A stretch of DNA of 64,000 nucleotides from Clitopilus passeckerianus. Lineage: Eukaryota > Basidiomycota > Agaricomycetes > Agaricales > Entolomataceae. The notes under the pieces are model-generated. The model saw only the letters and a program-made list of their open reading frames with translations, did not search any database and was not told the origin of the DNA. Shown in pieces: positions 23,701-35,934 of the stretch. The position numbers and the translations under genes are program-made. Each line of letters begins with the position of its first letter. Position 1 is the stretch's first letter. The stretch spans positions 620,001 through 684,000 of the forward strand of contig CALYLX010000128.1 in the NCBI GenBank assembly GCA_944990035.1. The letters are read 5' to 3'.

Positions 23701-24260
23701 CCGGAGGATGCAGCAGCATTAAGGGATTCCAGTTGAGCAGGCGAAGGGTGTTTCGGTTCACGAGCAGCAATTGGCACTTCTGCTACCGCTGGGCTACTTT
23801 CTTCGACTTCCGGGGTTGGTGGTGGCACATCATCAGCTGTGGGCTGGAACGACGTTTCCGCTACAGGCGCCGAGTTCACAAGCTCCTCGTGTTGAGTAAC
23901 AGCGTTTTCTTTGTGTAGGGGAGACTCAAGCTGGTTTGGATAGACAAATTCTTCGTCGTGGTCTTCGTGAACTTCGGAGTCTTCATCGTTTTCCTTCGTC
24001 AACTCCATTTCCTTCTGAGCTTCAGGCTCTCCCGGATATACAAAATCCGCATCTTCTTCATCGTCACTGACTATTGCAGCGGGCTGAACTGAAGTCGGCG
24101 CGTCGATTTGATCTGCCACTTCATCCGCACTGTCGGTCCTTGCCGGGCGTTCTGACCTGTAGAGATTTTTCGCGAATTAGAAAAAGTTAGCCAGAAATAT
24201 ATTCTTGTTCACATACTCTATAGAGGCCACGGCAACCTGGGGTTGTTCTGGCGGCGACAT
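20730..24260 (-). CDS. Ankyrin-dysferlin-FYVE-RING protein (putative endosomal E3 ligase)
   Basis: About 1,000 residues in many exons. The start MSPPEQPQVAVASIE joins by an intron to an acidic N-terminal region with two F-V-Y-P motifs. Ankyrin repeats follow (GLTALHAAASRGYLDCVTW; KGHLPVVHYLL). The middle is a Pex23/dysferlin-type domain (VLYENQR, SHFWLSDWTLDV, GWQYARTFDDPDDQW, NWVRRRRWVRIMRRRLD). Then comes a FYVE zinc finger: W-x-RDEVVSNCRDC, FILRRHHCRKCGRIFCDRC and THRVCQSCF, with the PI3P-binding RRHHCRKCG rebuilt across an intron. The C-terminus has CPVCNTAFEEIG and a RING-H2-like end (ICLEEFTKGSTV, CSFHNTCLSSWLQRGKSCPV). Domains suggest a membrane-associated, PI3P-binding ubiquitin ligase, perhaps functionally like yeast Pib1; that is inference. 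Confidence 0.85.
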
Positions 24261-24605
24261 GCTTGGATATAGCGAGCTAACAGTTGCAGGCCAAAAGTGA
24301 CGGACTGTTTTTCAGTTTGCCAAAGCTATTCCTGTTTAGGAAATAGAGATCACGCGATCGCCAATCCACGGCAGCTGCTGGCCAGAGAGGGACCTTCATG
24401 GCCAACTGCTCGAGCACCTCACTGAGCTCGGTTGTGTTGTTTGCATGAAGCTTTTAACGAATCTTTGGCTTCTGGAAGCTTGTAGAGTTCGTTGCCGTGC
24501 CATTGCCTTCGGAGTCTTCGGATTTGATCAGAACGGCTGCCCGGAATCGGCGTCATTTCGGATGTGTATGATAAATTCGAACACCAACGGTCCAGAGAAG
24601 ATCGC
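24261..24605. other. Divergent promoter region
   Basis: 345 bases between the start of the FYVE-RING gene and the upstream start of the aminotransferase. No gene, repeat or clear TATA box seen. Confidence 0.4.
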
Positions 24606-26288
24606 ATGTGGAAACTAATAAGCCGGCATCCTCAAATTCATCTTTTGACTCGGCCTTTGTTGCATCGTTCTTTCACTCGTACTACCATCATGGCTCAACA
24701 AGCAGATGAAGGCGTTATTCCCTTCTCATCCAGGTTGAGGGAAGGAAGAGCATTGGCACAAGATGTTTGGTCTATCTTCAAGTAGAAACATCTGCTAAAA
24801 TCGATGTGGATAAACGCTGACGATGCCTGGTCATAGTGCCGCTAACCTCCCAGCGGATTGCATCAACCTTGGGCAAGGCTACATGAACTTCTCCCCTCCG
24901 AAGTGGGTATCCGAAGCTGCGACGGAGGCACTGAACGATGTTTCTCCGAACCACTACTCCCATCCAAAGGGAAGGATACGCCTGAGGAACGCCATCAAGA
25001 ACTTTTACGATCCTCTCTTCGGGAGAAACTTGGATGTCGAGTCTGAGATCCTTGTTACCAGCGGTGCGAACGAAGGTATATTTCTTCCGTCCCCGTGCCG
25101 AAATATATCTCACAACATGGACAGGACAATACTCCGTCTTCACCGCTTTCCTTGAACAAGGGGATGAGGTTATCATGTTCGAACCCTTCTTCGACCAGTA
25201 CCTCCCCTCCGTAACCTTCAACGGAGGCAAACCCGTTTACGTCCCACTGCACCCGCCGAAAGACACTCAGGAAAAGGCGACTAGCAATGATTGGACGATA
25301 GACGTGGAAGAAGTTCGCCGCGCAATCACTCCTCGCACTAAGATGATCATTGTTAATACTCCACATAACCCCGTTGGAAAGGTCTTCACCAGACAGGAGC
25401 TGGAATCCATTGCTGCCCTAGCTGAAGAACATAACCTATTGGTCATGTCTGACGAAGTTGTAAGTATTCGAGCCTCCATTTCACTCTGATCTGGGCTTAA
25501 CATGTTTACTAGTATGACTGCCTTGTCTTTGATAACAAGGAGCATGTCCGCATTGCTACCCTCCCGGGGATGTGGAAGCGAACTGTCACTGTTGGCTCTG
25601 CTGGAAGTACGTTATATTAGTCCCTCTATTTAGTCATGCCACTAACGGCGGTACAGAGGCCTTCGCTGCCACCGGTTGGCGTGTCGGATGGCTCATCGGC
25701 CCTCCCTCTATTATCCAGCCCACCCTCGCAGCCACCACCCGCATTGTCTTCTGTACCAACTCTCCTCTGCAAGAGGCTGCTGCGGCAGGGCTCGAGCAAG
25801 CAAAGGAGAGGAAGTTCTTCGAGACCCAGAAGGACGAGTATGCGGAACGACGCAAAGTCCTCACTGATACTTTTGATAAGCTTGGTTTGAAGTATACCAT
25901 GCCAGAGGGCAGTTACTTTATCCTTTTGGTAAGTCTGCTTCATTTTACCACGGCGGCCGGTTTATTAAGACCTTCTCCAGGACATCTCGAACGTCGATTT
26001 TCCGGAAGACTACCCCTTCCCCGAAAGCGTACTGGGGAGAGGTAGAGACTTCAGGGCATGCTGGTTCATTGCCATTGAGATCGGTGTCTCATCAATTCCC
26101 GTCAGCGAGGTAGGCGCACTTGATGTTCTCCTCTGTCCATATTCTGAATTACCTCCCTGTAGTTCTACTGCGAAGAACACGCCAACATTGGTGAAGCCTT
26201 CGGACGGTTTGCTTTCTGCAAGGATGTGGAGACCCTCAAACAGGCTGCAAAGAGATTCGAGGGCTTGAAGAAATATATCAAGCATTAG
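24606..26288 (+). CDS. BNA3: Kynurenine-oxoglutarate transaminase (BNA3-like)
   Basis: PLP-dependent fold-I aminotransferase converting kynurenine to kynurenic acid. Core motifs: INLGQGYMNF, HYSHPKGRIRLRNAI, SGANEGQYSVFTAFLEQGDE, IIVNTPHNPVGKVF, LVMSDEVYDCLVFD, VGSAGKAFAATGWRVGWLIG and MPEGSYFILL. The catalytic Lys of AGKAF is split by an intron (GGA A / AG GCC). Two in-frame starts exist. ATG 24606 adds 28 residues rich in Arg, His and Leu without acidic residues (MWKLISRHPQIHLLTRPLLH...), a typical mitochondrial presequence. ATG 24690 (MAQQADEG) starts the mature-like protein. I chose the longer form; yeast and mammalian homologues occur in both mitochondria and cytosol. Ends KKYIKH, convergent with the helicase gene. 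Confidence 0.92.
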
Positions 26289-26376
26289 AGGACGTAGCAC
26301 TAGATGAGTGGATGCATTCCAGTAGATTGACTGCATATCCCGAAACCTCTAGAGACGTAAAGTAGATCGAATGAAC

Positions 26377-29300
26377 CTATCCCACTTGTGCCAAAATTCG
26401 ATCCACCAGCCGCGAAAGACCCTCGTTCTCTGAATCCGATGAAGGAGGCGGGCAGTCGTAGTAAACTGGGTTGGCGGCGATCCTTCGGGAAAGGTAGGTG
26501 AAAGATAACATGTCCAAGACTTGCTGAGCATCAAGCTTCCCGATGGTCAATTTCTGCTGCCTCAACCAGGAAGCGAAGTCGTCGCTTTCGAGCAGTCGTG
26601 ATTCGAGGGGAAGACCTTCGTTTAGGAAACGCGTGATGGTGTCTTTCGTTTCCGCCTGGCAAAAGAGGTGGAAATGGCCCTCACTGTCCTGCCTGATGGC
26701 TCTGCTCTGCATCCTCGTGAGCTCAGCCAGCCCATAATCCCGGACCTGCCTCTCCGTATCTCCGGCAGAAATATCAAGGTATTGGGTGCCCATGACCACG
26801 ACAACGGATGCTCGGGATGGTAATGCCCAACACGCTTCCCTCGGAACGAGAAGCACCCGGACAATCCCATAGGCAAACAACTCTAGCATCAGGTTCCGAT
26901 CTGCCTTCTGAAGGCCGTTGTGGAAGAAGCCTACGCCTTTTGAGACGAAGTCAATGACACTTGCATCACGGAAACGGACCAGGAAATCTTCCAGGTACCG
27001 CTGGTCCGTATCATCTGGAAGGAATCCCCGATCTGTCTCTGATTGCAGTGTGCGTTGCGTTAACAAATCGAGCGCCACGCTCTTGCACTGACCCCGGGAA
27101 GGTACGAATACGATCGCGGAGGCGTCTCGACCGGCGTCGCTGATAGCAGAATGGGCAGGCTTGGCCATGGCCTTCGTCAGGGCGGCCGAATGTGGTATGG
27201 TGAAGGATTGTACGACGAATCGCAGGGATTGGTCGCGGTCCTTGGGTCGGAAACTGTGTAATGCGAGGGAATCGACGTCAAACCAGTCTGCAACATCGGA
27301 TGGATCGTTCAATGAAGTCGAAAGGCCGATGAAACGCGTTGAGGAGGCCTGCGTAAGGTATTTGAGGGATGAGATGGAAAGTTCGTATGTGGAATCCAGT
27401 AACTCGAGGTTCTCGCAAATAACCATGTCGAGCCCAGAGAGGGGTGTAGCCGGATTTCTTGACGCCAGTGCATTCAATAGATGGGAGGCTTGCACAACCC
27501 TGATATTTTTACCCCCCTTTGGTTGGTCGAGGATGTCAGGGCCTTGGAAGTAATTGACCGATATGCCTCCCGATAGCCTCCTGAGTTCGGATACGGCTTC
27601 AATTGCAAGATCCTTGTGGGGCGCTACCAGTATGGCCCAGTACTTGTGCGAGGCGACGGCCATTGTCCTGAACAAAAGAACCCAAAATTCAAGGCGGCTC
27701 CGGAAGATGAATGCCAGATTTAACTTACCATGCGAGTAAGTGGGCCATTATAGACTTTCCGCTTCCAGGCGGTCCACAGATGAGGGAATGGCAATGGGTC
27801 TTGAACAGGCTCCAGAACATTTGAGTTTGTGTTGCATTGAAGTAGTCGACACGAAGGCGCTCCAGAACGGATCTGATGGCAGTATGGGTGCTTGTGATGG
27901 ATGTATTGAGGAGAGGGAGATCCAGAAGTGGCGTATGAACTGCTTCATAGGTGGGCATAACAAGGTTATCCAATGGTATCCAAACCTCGTCCTCGGCACC
28001 CATCCAACGATCTGAAACATAACGAATGACAAGACTTTGAGGTGGACCGCTGTCTGGTATTGAGATGACGAAGTCAATGGAGAGTCTCTCCGTATTTTGT
28101 CGGAACAGAAGATGTGCTAGCTGGAGGATAGAGGTGCCCTCATCGTCCTCCACCCATACCCAGAATGATTCTGCTGATCCGTGTACTTTGGGACTCCATG
28201 TGAACGCTCGGTTGACCCGAATGGCAATTTTGAGAACATCGTGGCCAAGAGGTCGAAGATCATACTCGACCTGTACGGCGGGAAATTGTTTGGCGACATT
28301 GAATAGCGCTTGGCCTTGGTGTTCGTTAAGATGAATGAGTTTTCCTAAGGCGGCTGCGTCTTGGCTGGCGAGTTCGGCAACTGACCAATCATCCGCCCAC
28401 TGGGTCAGGTTATAAAGGACTTCAGAACGAAGCTCGAATTGGCGTAGGGGGTGGTCGAAAGGCCATAGACGATTCTCTATAGCCTTGCTAAGGCCCATCA
28501 GCACGCCAGTCACATTAGCGAGCTTTCTGCTCATGGTAATCTCTAACATGGCACGAATTATGCGGCCCCCATTTTGTGCAACGTATGCACTGTCGGAGAC
28601 CAATGCAAAATCGTCGATGAGCTCCCTTGATATGTAAGCCTGCAGCAGCACGTTGACCTTGCCGGGGGTGTTCTCTAATCCGCCCTAAACCTTGAATGAG
28701 AAGCAGTTGGGTGACAATTTGGAGGCCAACTTACCTTTACATCGCAAGGGATACGCTCTACCAGTCCCTCTAGCTCCTTCATCTCAGATTCGCGGACCTG
28801 TATTTGATCGAACTGAAGGAGAACTCAATCAAATTGTCTCAGTAGAAAATCATGTCCAGATGCTTACTTCAGTGCTTTGACTGAGAAGACCAAGAGCGTC
28901 AGCCTCCGTCATTTTTTGTCGAAGTCCCTTGACAAAAATTTCTATGGTGGTATAGCGGATGTAGTATTTGGCCGCAATCCTTCCAAGGTCCGTGATCGTG
29001 AATGAGTTCGAGGATGTGTCGAATACAACCATACGAATCTCTGCAAGCTTCCGCGCGGCAGCAACGATAAGATCTGTTCGTTTGCTAACCAGGCGTGGGT
29101 CGTCTAAAATAGCATCTCGGACCATCCCTAAATGACGTCAAAACGGCTCCAGCGGGTGGTTACTAACATCCAACATACCATACAAAAATGGGTTCTTCTG
29201 CATCCTCACAAATAGGTATGTGTATCCCAGCCATTGAACTGCGTCTCCAACGTTCGCAACGGTGCCCAGTGCTATCTCGGCATTCAGCGCATCGATCAGA

Positions 29301-32300
29301 CCCTTATGGAACCTGGAGGATGCATTCGTTAGAAGGATGACTGGAAGTGTCAGGCGACATACTGTGACTCTATGGGTATCTTGAATGGCACAGTAAGTAG
29401 AGTTCGAGGTGGATGAGTCTGATCAACTCGCCTGCGACGTCACTGCTTCCAGGTAGTGCGTGAGTTTGTCCTCAGTTGTGCAGATATAACCTTCTCCGCT
29501 GGACTCGAGACCCGGTCGACCCGCTCTTCCAAAAATCTGAAGAACATCAAGAACAGATAAATCAACAAAGGAGCCTCTTGAACTGTCGTATACTTGGGTG
29601 CCTTTGATGACAACTTCGCAGCGAACCGTCAGAATTCGAAGGTCAGAATGTGGTCAAAGCACAATACCGGCGTGAGCAGGCAAGTTCACACCCCATGCTA
29701 GGGTAGCCGTGCAGCATAAAACCTAGATTGGTTTGTTGGTGGAGTCTGACAAGATATGCTTTGACTGACCTTGATGGCACGAGCCTCAAACAATCTCTCC
29801 ATCAAGTTCCTGTCTGATCGCAACATTCCTGCATGGTGAATCCCAAAACCGTGGTCAAACAACAGTTTCATTTCCTTGTTCTTGCTTTGGCCAATGTCTC
29901 GCCTGAAGAAGCTGAACTGGGTATGATCTTGACAACTGAACTGATCTAGGGAACCGTCTGTAGTAGCCGCCTCTTTAAGCGCAAGAGCAGATTTGACAGT
30001 CTCTTTCCGTGCATGAACGAAAACCATGACCTGATGTCCTTGTTCGACAAGCTCCGAAACCTTCTCAAAAGTAACGCGGTCGAGGTTCTTCCGTGATTGG
30101 TCGCTACCAGGTTTGCCTTTGATCCCGAGGAAATGTTGTTCAAGAGGAACCGGTCGAAACGACGAATCGAAGTAGAATAGCCCCTTGTAGCGGGAAGCAC
30201 TATCTTGTTGTGTGAGTTTGGGATTGTCTCCCACAAATGAGGGTACCCACGATAGGAAGTCTGCGACATCCACATAATTCGGAAGTGTTGCACTGAGGCC
30301 GACAATCCGAATCATTGACTGTGTTGACTCCACCTATTTGGATATGAGCGGACGATACCGTGCAGATGGCAGATTCCTCACGCGTCGTAGGGTCCTCGCC
30401 ACAATAGCTTCGATTACGGCGCCGCGTTCTTCGTTGAGAAGATGCACCTCATCAATGATGAGAAGCTTTAGTGTCTGTAATAAAGCTGAGTACATGAGTG
30501 AAGCTGGTCAGTCCAAACAAAGGCTCACAGATGCAATTTCGCCTTCGCCAGTGGGTTTCCTAGTGACCACGTCCCATTTCTCAGGAGTTGTAACTATGAT
30601 TTGGGTTTCTGCGATCTCTGCCTTGGTCATTTGCATATCACCTATGTTTATGGTGAGCAAGAAGGGTCAAGAAAGATCAAGATTCACTTCACCAGTAAGC
30701 TCTCGCACCTGTATGGAAAGCCATTTGAGCCTTTTTCCAAGCTTGCGGACAATTTCAGCGGCCAGCGCTTTCATGGGTGCACTATGATCTATTAGTCGTT
30801 TGGTGCATGAGGCTGAGTTTGCAAAAACTCACACATAGATAATTTTGAAAGAATCTCTCTTGATCGAGTTTGCAAGCTGGGAGGGATCAGTTACGTCGGT
30901 GTCAGTAGCCGAGCGATGCTGGTCGAGCACACGAAGGATGGTGAGCATGGCCACGTCGGTTTTGCCCTGTTTGGTGGTCAGTATTCATCTGGTTTTGTCT
31001 GGCAAAGTTACCCACTGCACCCGTAGGAGCTAAAGGCTAGCCATGAGGGAAGGGTATTATGCAGGAAGAGAACCCAAACATACCACATATGAGGAGGTTC
31101 TCGTTCGTGCCGTAAGCGGTAGGGTACACGATTGATTGCACCCTGTTGAGCGAAGAGTAGCCCTTTATGACATGGTGAGCAAGAGGAGGGACGCAGACTG
31201 AGTTACGATACTTACTGGGAAGCACCGCTTTGCCAGTGGGCTAAGATCCTCTACTGCCACTAAACGCTCAGAAATCTTTGGCGGAACTGGTTTTGCAGGA
31301 GGCACGATAACTTCCTCATATTCCTATGGTTTTGTCCATTTCAGAAACACATTTCTTTGCTTTCTCACTCAAAGGCTTACTTCGTGCATATTTCTCTCGG
31401 TCCCAATAGGTAACAGATACTTTTGGCCAAATTGAGAAAGGATGTTTCCATGTGACACCGACGCTGATGAATAGACGTTTGGAAGAACCTCTAGCGCTTC
31501 TGCCTAGAAAGACGTGGTCAAAACATGATCAGCCTCAAAGCTCTGGACACGTACTGCACTCCCGGTGAACAGAGGGCGTGCAGCGTTCTCTCTGAATTTC
31601 TGTTCCATTCGGGCTTTCGCAACCTCTGGTGCGAGGTCGTCGCTATTGAATCTTAATTCATTGGTCCGGTTCTTCGGAAAGACGAGGTGCTCTAGCTATC
31701 CCGGAAGGCAGAGTCAACGGTGTGGGAGGAGGATACCGTATTGTGTACCTGCCGCGAGACTGAACCCCGCTCCTGAAGGATCTCTACAATGAGCTCAAAG
31801 TCATCGAAGCCGAGTATATCAGCGAGCTCTGTAGAAACGACGTCATCCTGCCTTCCTGAGGAAAGGCATTCGTAGATTGGGCGCAGTAGAGTGCCCGACT
31901 TCGGTTTCCTGATGCAGAGATTGGATTATCGGCTACACGCCCAGCCAATGAGTGCCTATGCCTACTTTAGAAGCTGGGAAACACATGAGCTCTCTTGAGA
32001 TATGCCATGATCGAGGCCAGTTGATGGGCTGTCATAGATATTCAGGACGCTGGCCCAGCGGCTGTCTTCCTGATCGTCCACATCGATCAGCTCAACGGCT
32101 AAAATGTCTTAGATTGAAGACTGAGTAGAACCGTTTGCTATAATTTGGTATGTACCAGCCGTAGAACTCTGATATCTATCAAACCAAGAGCTCGGAACAC
32201 GAGCAGACTCGACATGACTTGGAACACTCACGATTCCCACTCCTCAAGAACGCGCCTGTTACCATGACTTGCAGCTTGTTGGGAGAGACTTGAGCCTACG

Positions 32301-32332
32301 AGAAAATTGAGATGATCGATAATGCCCGCCAT
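26377..32332 (-). CDS. Ski2-like helicase of the Slh1/ASCC3 type, shortened C-terminus
   Basis: Large multi-exon gene starting [17 protein letters not shown]. Cassette 1 is complete: [20 protein letters not shown] (motif I, rebuilt across two introns), [19 protein letters not shown] (DEVH box), [29 protein letters not shown] and [19 protein letters not shown]. It is followed by a Sec63-type region. Cassette 2 has [12 protein letters not shown] but a degenerate motif II ([12 protein letters not shown]), [16 protein letters not shown] and [20 protein letters not shown]. The frame ends soon after [17 protein letters not shown], with stop at 26377-26379, so the second Sec63 module normal for Slh1/ASCC3 (and Brr2) is missing, and only 88 bases separate it from the next gene. 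Slh1/ASCC3 splits collided ribosomes in quality control; this protein probably does likewise, but the missing module makes the exact orthology uncertain. Confidence 0.85.
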
Positions 32333-32655
32333 GAGGTAGTAAGAATGATGTCGATGAAGGCGGGAGTAGCGAGCGGGAGGCGCAAGCGTCACAGTGACGG
32401 AGCCGGAAAAGTTTATTGTCGGTGATCGCTTAATCGGGCCGACACCCGCGCACATTGCTTGCTCCTCCTCGACCACGGTTAACTCTTTCTTCCCGCCAAA
32501 ATTTATGGCTGACAATCCAAGTACCCGTCTATGGCTCCACATCGATACGTCACGAAGGATGGGAAGCTTGAAAAATACCTCAGATAATTCAGTATAAAGT
32601 CGTCGATGACACGAACTTGAACACCATTTTTCTCCTTCCCACCCTTACGGCTACG
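32333..32655. other. Divergent promoter region
   Basis: 323 bases between the helicase start and the first sugar transporter start. No gene, repeat or convincing TATA box seen. Confidence 0.4.
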
Positions 32656-34842
32656 ATGTCTGTCTCCGACTCAAGATCTTCGACTTACTATGAGTCCTCC
32701 GAGTTCGAGGATGATGTATCAAAGCACCACTTCAAACTGAGGGGTTCCAAACTCACCATTGCGCTGGCTGTCGTGGCTGGAACTGGTTTCACTCTTTTTG
32801 GGTTCGTACTCGGCTTATCACGGATTCTTTGATGGTCAGGAGCTTACAAGGGACTCTTAGATATGACCAGGGTGTTATGTCTGCTCTGTTGACAGCGCAT
32901 CAGGTTCGTGGGGTTTGTTATGCCCCCTTGGCTTGCCGATCCTCACCTCGCCATAGTTTGAGAAGCAATTCCCTGAAACGGTCGTTACCCCCGAAAATCC
33001 CAATGGTGCTACTCTCCAGAGTCTTCTGGTCGCTATCTATGTGGGACCTTCGTTCACTGTTCCTAATTCGTTGCTCTGACAGACTTGTATCCTCAACAGG
33101 AAATTGGTTGTCTCGTCGGCGCTCTTGCCAACCTCTGGATAGGTGACAGGCTCGGGCGAAGGCGAACCATTGTGGTCGGTGCTATTATCATGATCATTGG
33201 CGCTATTCTGCAGGCTTCGTCCTTCAGCTACGCTCAGATGATTGTTGCACGAATTATCACCGGTCTCGGTAACGGTCTCAACGTAAGAGTGCATTGTCGT
33301 TTCTAACGTTTCCGGGTTTAACATGGACTCTAGACTTCAACCGTACCAGCATACCATGCGGAGTGCTCGCCTGCTGCTCATCGTGGTAGTCTGATTATGA
33401 TTGAGGGTAGTTTGATTACTTTCGGTATCATGATCTCATACGTGAGTCGACCATTGTCTTAACTCGAACTGAAACTTACCTCTTTCTTGCAGTGGATTGA
33501 TTTCGCCTTTTTTTGGGCCAAGTCATCATCCGCCCAGTGGAGGGCTCCTATCGCTCTTCAAATCGTCTTCGCAATTGTCATGCTGGTCGGCATTGGATTC
33601 GTACGTTTTCACATTCCCTTGCATACATCCTTGCCCTGACGCCCAATAAATTTAGCTTCCTGAATCTCCTCGATGGCTCATCAAAGAAGGTCGTAACGCT
33701 GAGGCCCTTGCTGTCATTTCTGCACTCGACGACAAACCAACGAGTGATCTCGAGGTCAAGCAAACCTTCCATGCGATCCGCGAAGCCGTCGAACTCGAAT
33801 CAGGCAAGGAGCTTCCCACCAAGTCCGGAGAAAAACCGTCTGGTCAGCCCGGCAAGGCATCACTCAAGGAGCTCTGCGCGGGAGGCCGTTCTCAGAACTT
33901 CAGGCGTGTCACTCTTGGTGTCGTCGTTCAATGCTTCCAGCAGATTACTGGCTGCAACCTTATAATCTACTATGCCGTAAGCCTCCTTCTCCTGTCGACG
34001 TCTCCTCGTACTCAAATAAATCCTCCAGACCCTTCTATTTGAGCGTCTCGGATTATCCGATGTACAGTCGCGCATCATCGCAGCCTGCAATGGCACTGAA
34101 TATTTCCTCGCATCTCTCCTCGCCATCTTCCTTGTCGACCGTATCGGACGTCGCCCTTTGATGCTCATCGGTGCCACCGGCCAAAGTATCACCATGCTTC
34201 TGCTGGCAGTTCTTGGTGCTGTTAACAACAACGCTTCAAAAATTGTCAGTGCCGTCTTGTTGTTCGTATTTAATTCGTTCTTCGGCATCGGCTGGCTCGG
34301 AATGACTTGGCTATATGTGAGTCGATCAAATATTTGTCTTTCCAGATCACAGACTGATGCTGATTTCTGAATTAGCCAGCTGAGATTGTTGGCCTTCGCA
34401 TGCGTGGCCCCGCCAATGCACTATCAACGGCGAGCAACTGGACATTCAACTTCTTGGTCGTCATGATCACAGGGCCTGCATTTGAGAACATCGAGTGGAG
34501 GACTTACATCAGTAGGAACATTTCCTCCTGGCACCTCCTGCATCTTTCTGACTTTTCATCCAGTCTTCGCCGTACTCAATGCTTTCATCGTTCCTGTTGT
34601 ATACTTCTTCTTCCCTGAAACAAAGGGTCGTTCTCTCGAAGGTATGCTTCGCGCCAGATTCACGCTTAACTCCCAGCTCATATGTTCTTGCAGATATGGA
34701 TGTAGTATTTGCTCTCGCCCACATAGAAGGTGTTTCTCCTGTCAAGGTTGCGAGACGCAATGATATCCCTGCTGCTGGTTCAGCCGAGGCCGATGCAATC
34801 TTAGACGAAAATCACGACGCTGGAAGGCAAGAAAAATCATAG
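32656..34842 (+). CDS. MFS sugar (hexose) transporter, copy 1
   Basis: Plasma-membrane sugar porter of the major facilitator superfamily, about 530 residues, 12 predicted helices. Signature motifs: FTLFGYDQGVMSALLT, GDRLGRRRTIVVGAIIMIIG (loop 2-3), ITGLGNGLNTSTVPAYHAEC, PESPRWLIKEGRNAEAL (end of helix 6), CFQQITGCNLIIYYATLLFE, FLVDRIGRRPLMLIGATGQS, LYPAEIVGLRMRGPANALST and the helix-12 border FFFPETKGRSLED. Exon 1 is 32656-32801, exon 2 32861-32903 (43 bases), exon 3 begins at 32958. The substrate is likely a monosaccharide, but specificity cannot be read from sequence. It has a tandem paralogue 1.1 kb downstream, and the two differ in intron content. Confidence 0.93.
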
Positions 34843-35934
34843 AATCTAGACACTATATGGATACCATAGGTCATCCGACTTATTCGTCGTAAATTTGTCG
34901 CAATATACTCTTTAATTGTTGCGTAAAATCAATCAATTCGTGAGACCATTGTGATAGTCGTGAAAGTATAGATTCCAAGCGCATTAAGGTTTATAGCTTG
35001 GGACCATCATGGTGACTCTAGAATACGCCATCCAGACCCGAGTAACATTTTTTGAAGGTCATTAGGGACTTGCCATTGAGTCTAAAGGTGGTGTATGGTC
35101 TTCTAATCCAGCATAGGAGACGTATTAAGTCCATACTGAGTCTGTATCTTTGCTTCCGCTGTATCAGCCAAGCTTAGGCACTCTATCTGGCGGGCCTTGC
35201 AATGGAATAACACGATTTTGAAACTTGGAAAGCGGCTCAATGTTTGTAAGTGTAAGCGTAGAGAACTTGGATAGTGGCTGTGTTGCTGTGATACAGTTGT
35301 TTTTCAAGGTCCTGGTCGGAGCCCGAAATCCTTTGCCTGCTTTGGCACAAGTCATCTTCCGCCAGTCAGACTCACAAATTCAAGCTCTTGCTTTCGTAAC
35401 TGTCTTCGTGTGCTTCGCCTTCTTCACATTTTTACCAGGTAGGAATTTCTGAGGCTTGCACGGCCATTGGACAGAGATGAACAAGTTCCTTGCCGATTCA
35501 GCCCCTGCATCTGTTGGTTTGCCTCCTCCTACCATGAGTGGTTGATTCTGCTCACCCCTTCAAATATATTGGTCCCATTTCACAACATAAGCTTTGGAGG
35601 GGCCTGAAACTGACCTGCTTTTACGGCTTGTCAGACTTCTGAAGGTCGTTGAGTTGTTCAGTGTTTCATAAACTTTTGAGCCGTCGGCCCGATCAGAACT
35701 TCTTGCTCAATCAACTGCCACTCCGCCTCCACTGGCATGTTCGGTAGGAACTTCTTCCTGTCAAAATTTGGGCTTCCCATCCCTTCCCCGTTTTGTGACT
35801 CCACACTGTGCGTCACCTGTTCTGGGCCTTGCAGAGATTAGCCGTCTTTGCCGCCACGATGTATAAAAGCAGCTGCGAATGGGAAGAGAGGATTCAGCAA
35901 CTGGGTATCCTATTCTTGCTTAATCTCACTCACT
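34843..35934. other. Intergenic region between tandem transporters
   Basis: About 1.1 kb without a supportable gene. Short frames on both strands near 35160-35450 show no domain. The right end is the promoter of copy 2, with a TATA box listed separately. The length suggests a regulated promoter, as is common for sugar transporters; that is inference. Confidence 0.4.
35862..35869 (+). promoter_or_regulatory. TATA box of transporter copy 2
   Basis: TATAAAAG, a near-perfect TATA box, lies 66-73 bases before the ATG at 35935. I saw no matching box at this distance before copy 1. Confidence 0.55.

Noticed and set aside
35164..35452. Overlapping short frames in the spacer between the transporters
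   Set aside because: No domain, no homology to the transporters and no coherent splice structure.
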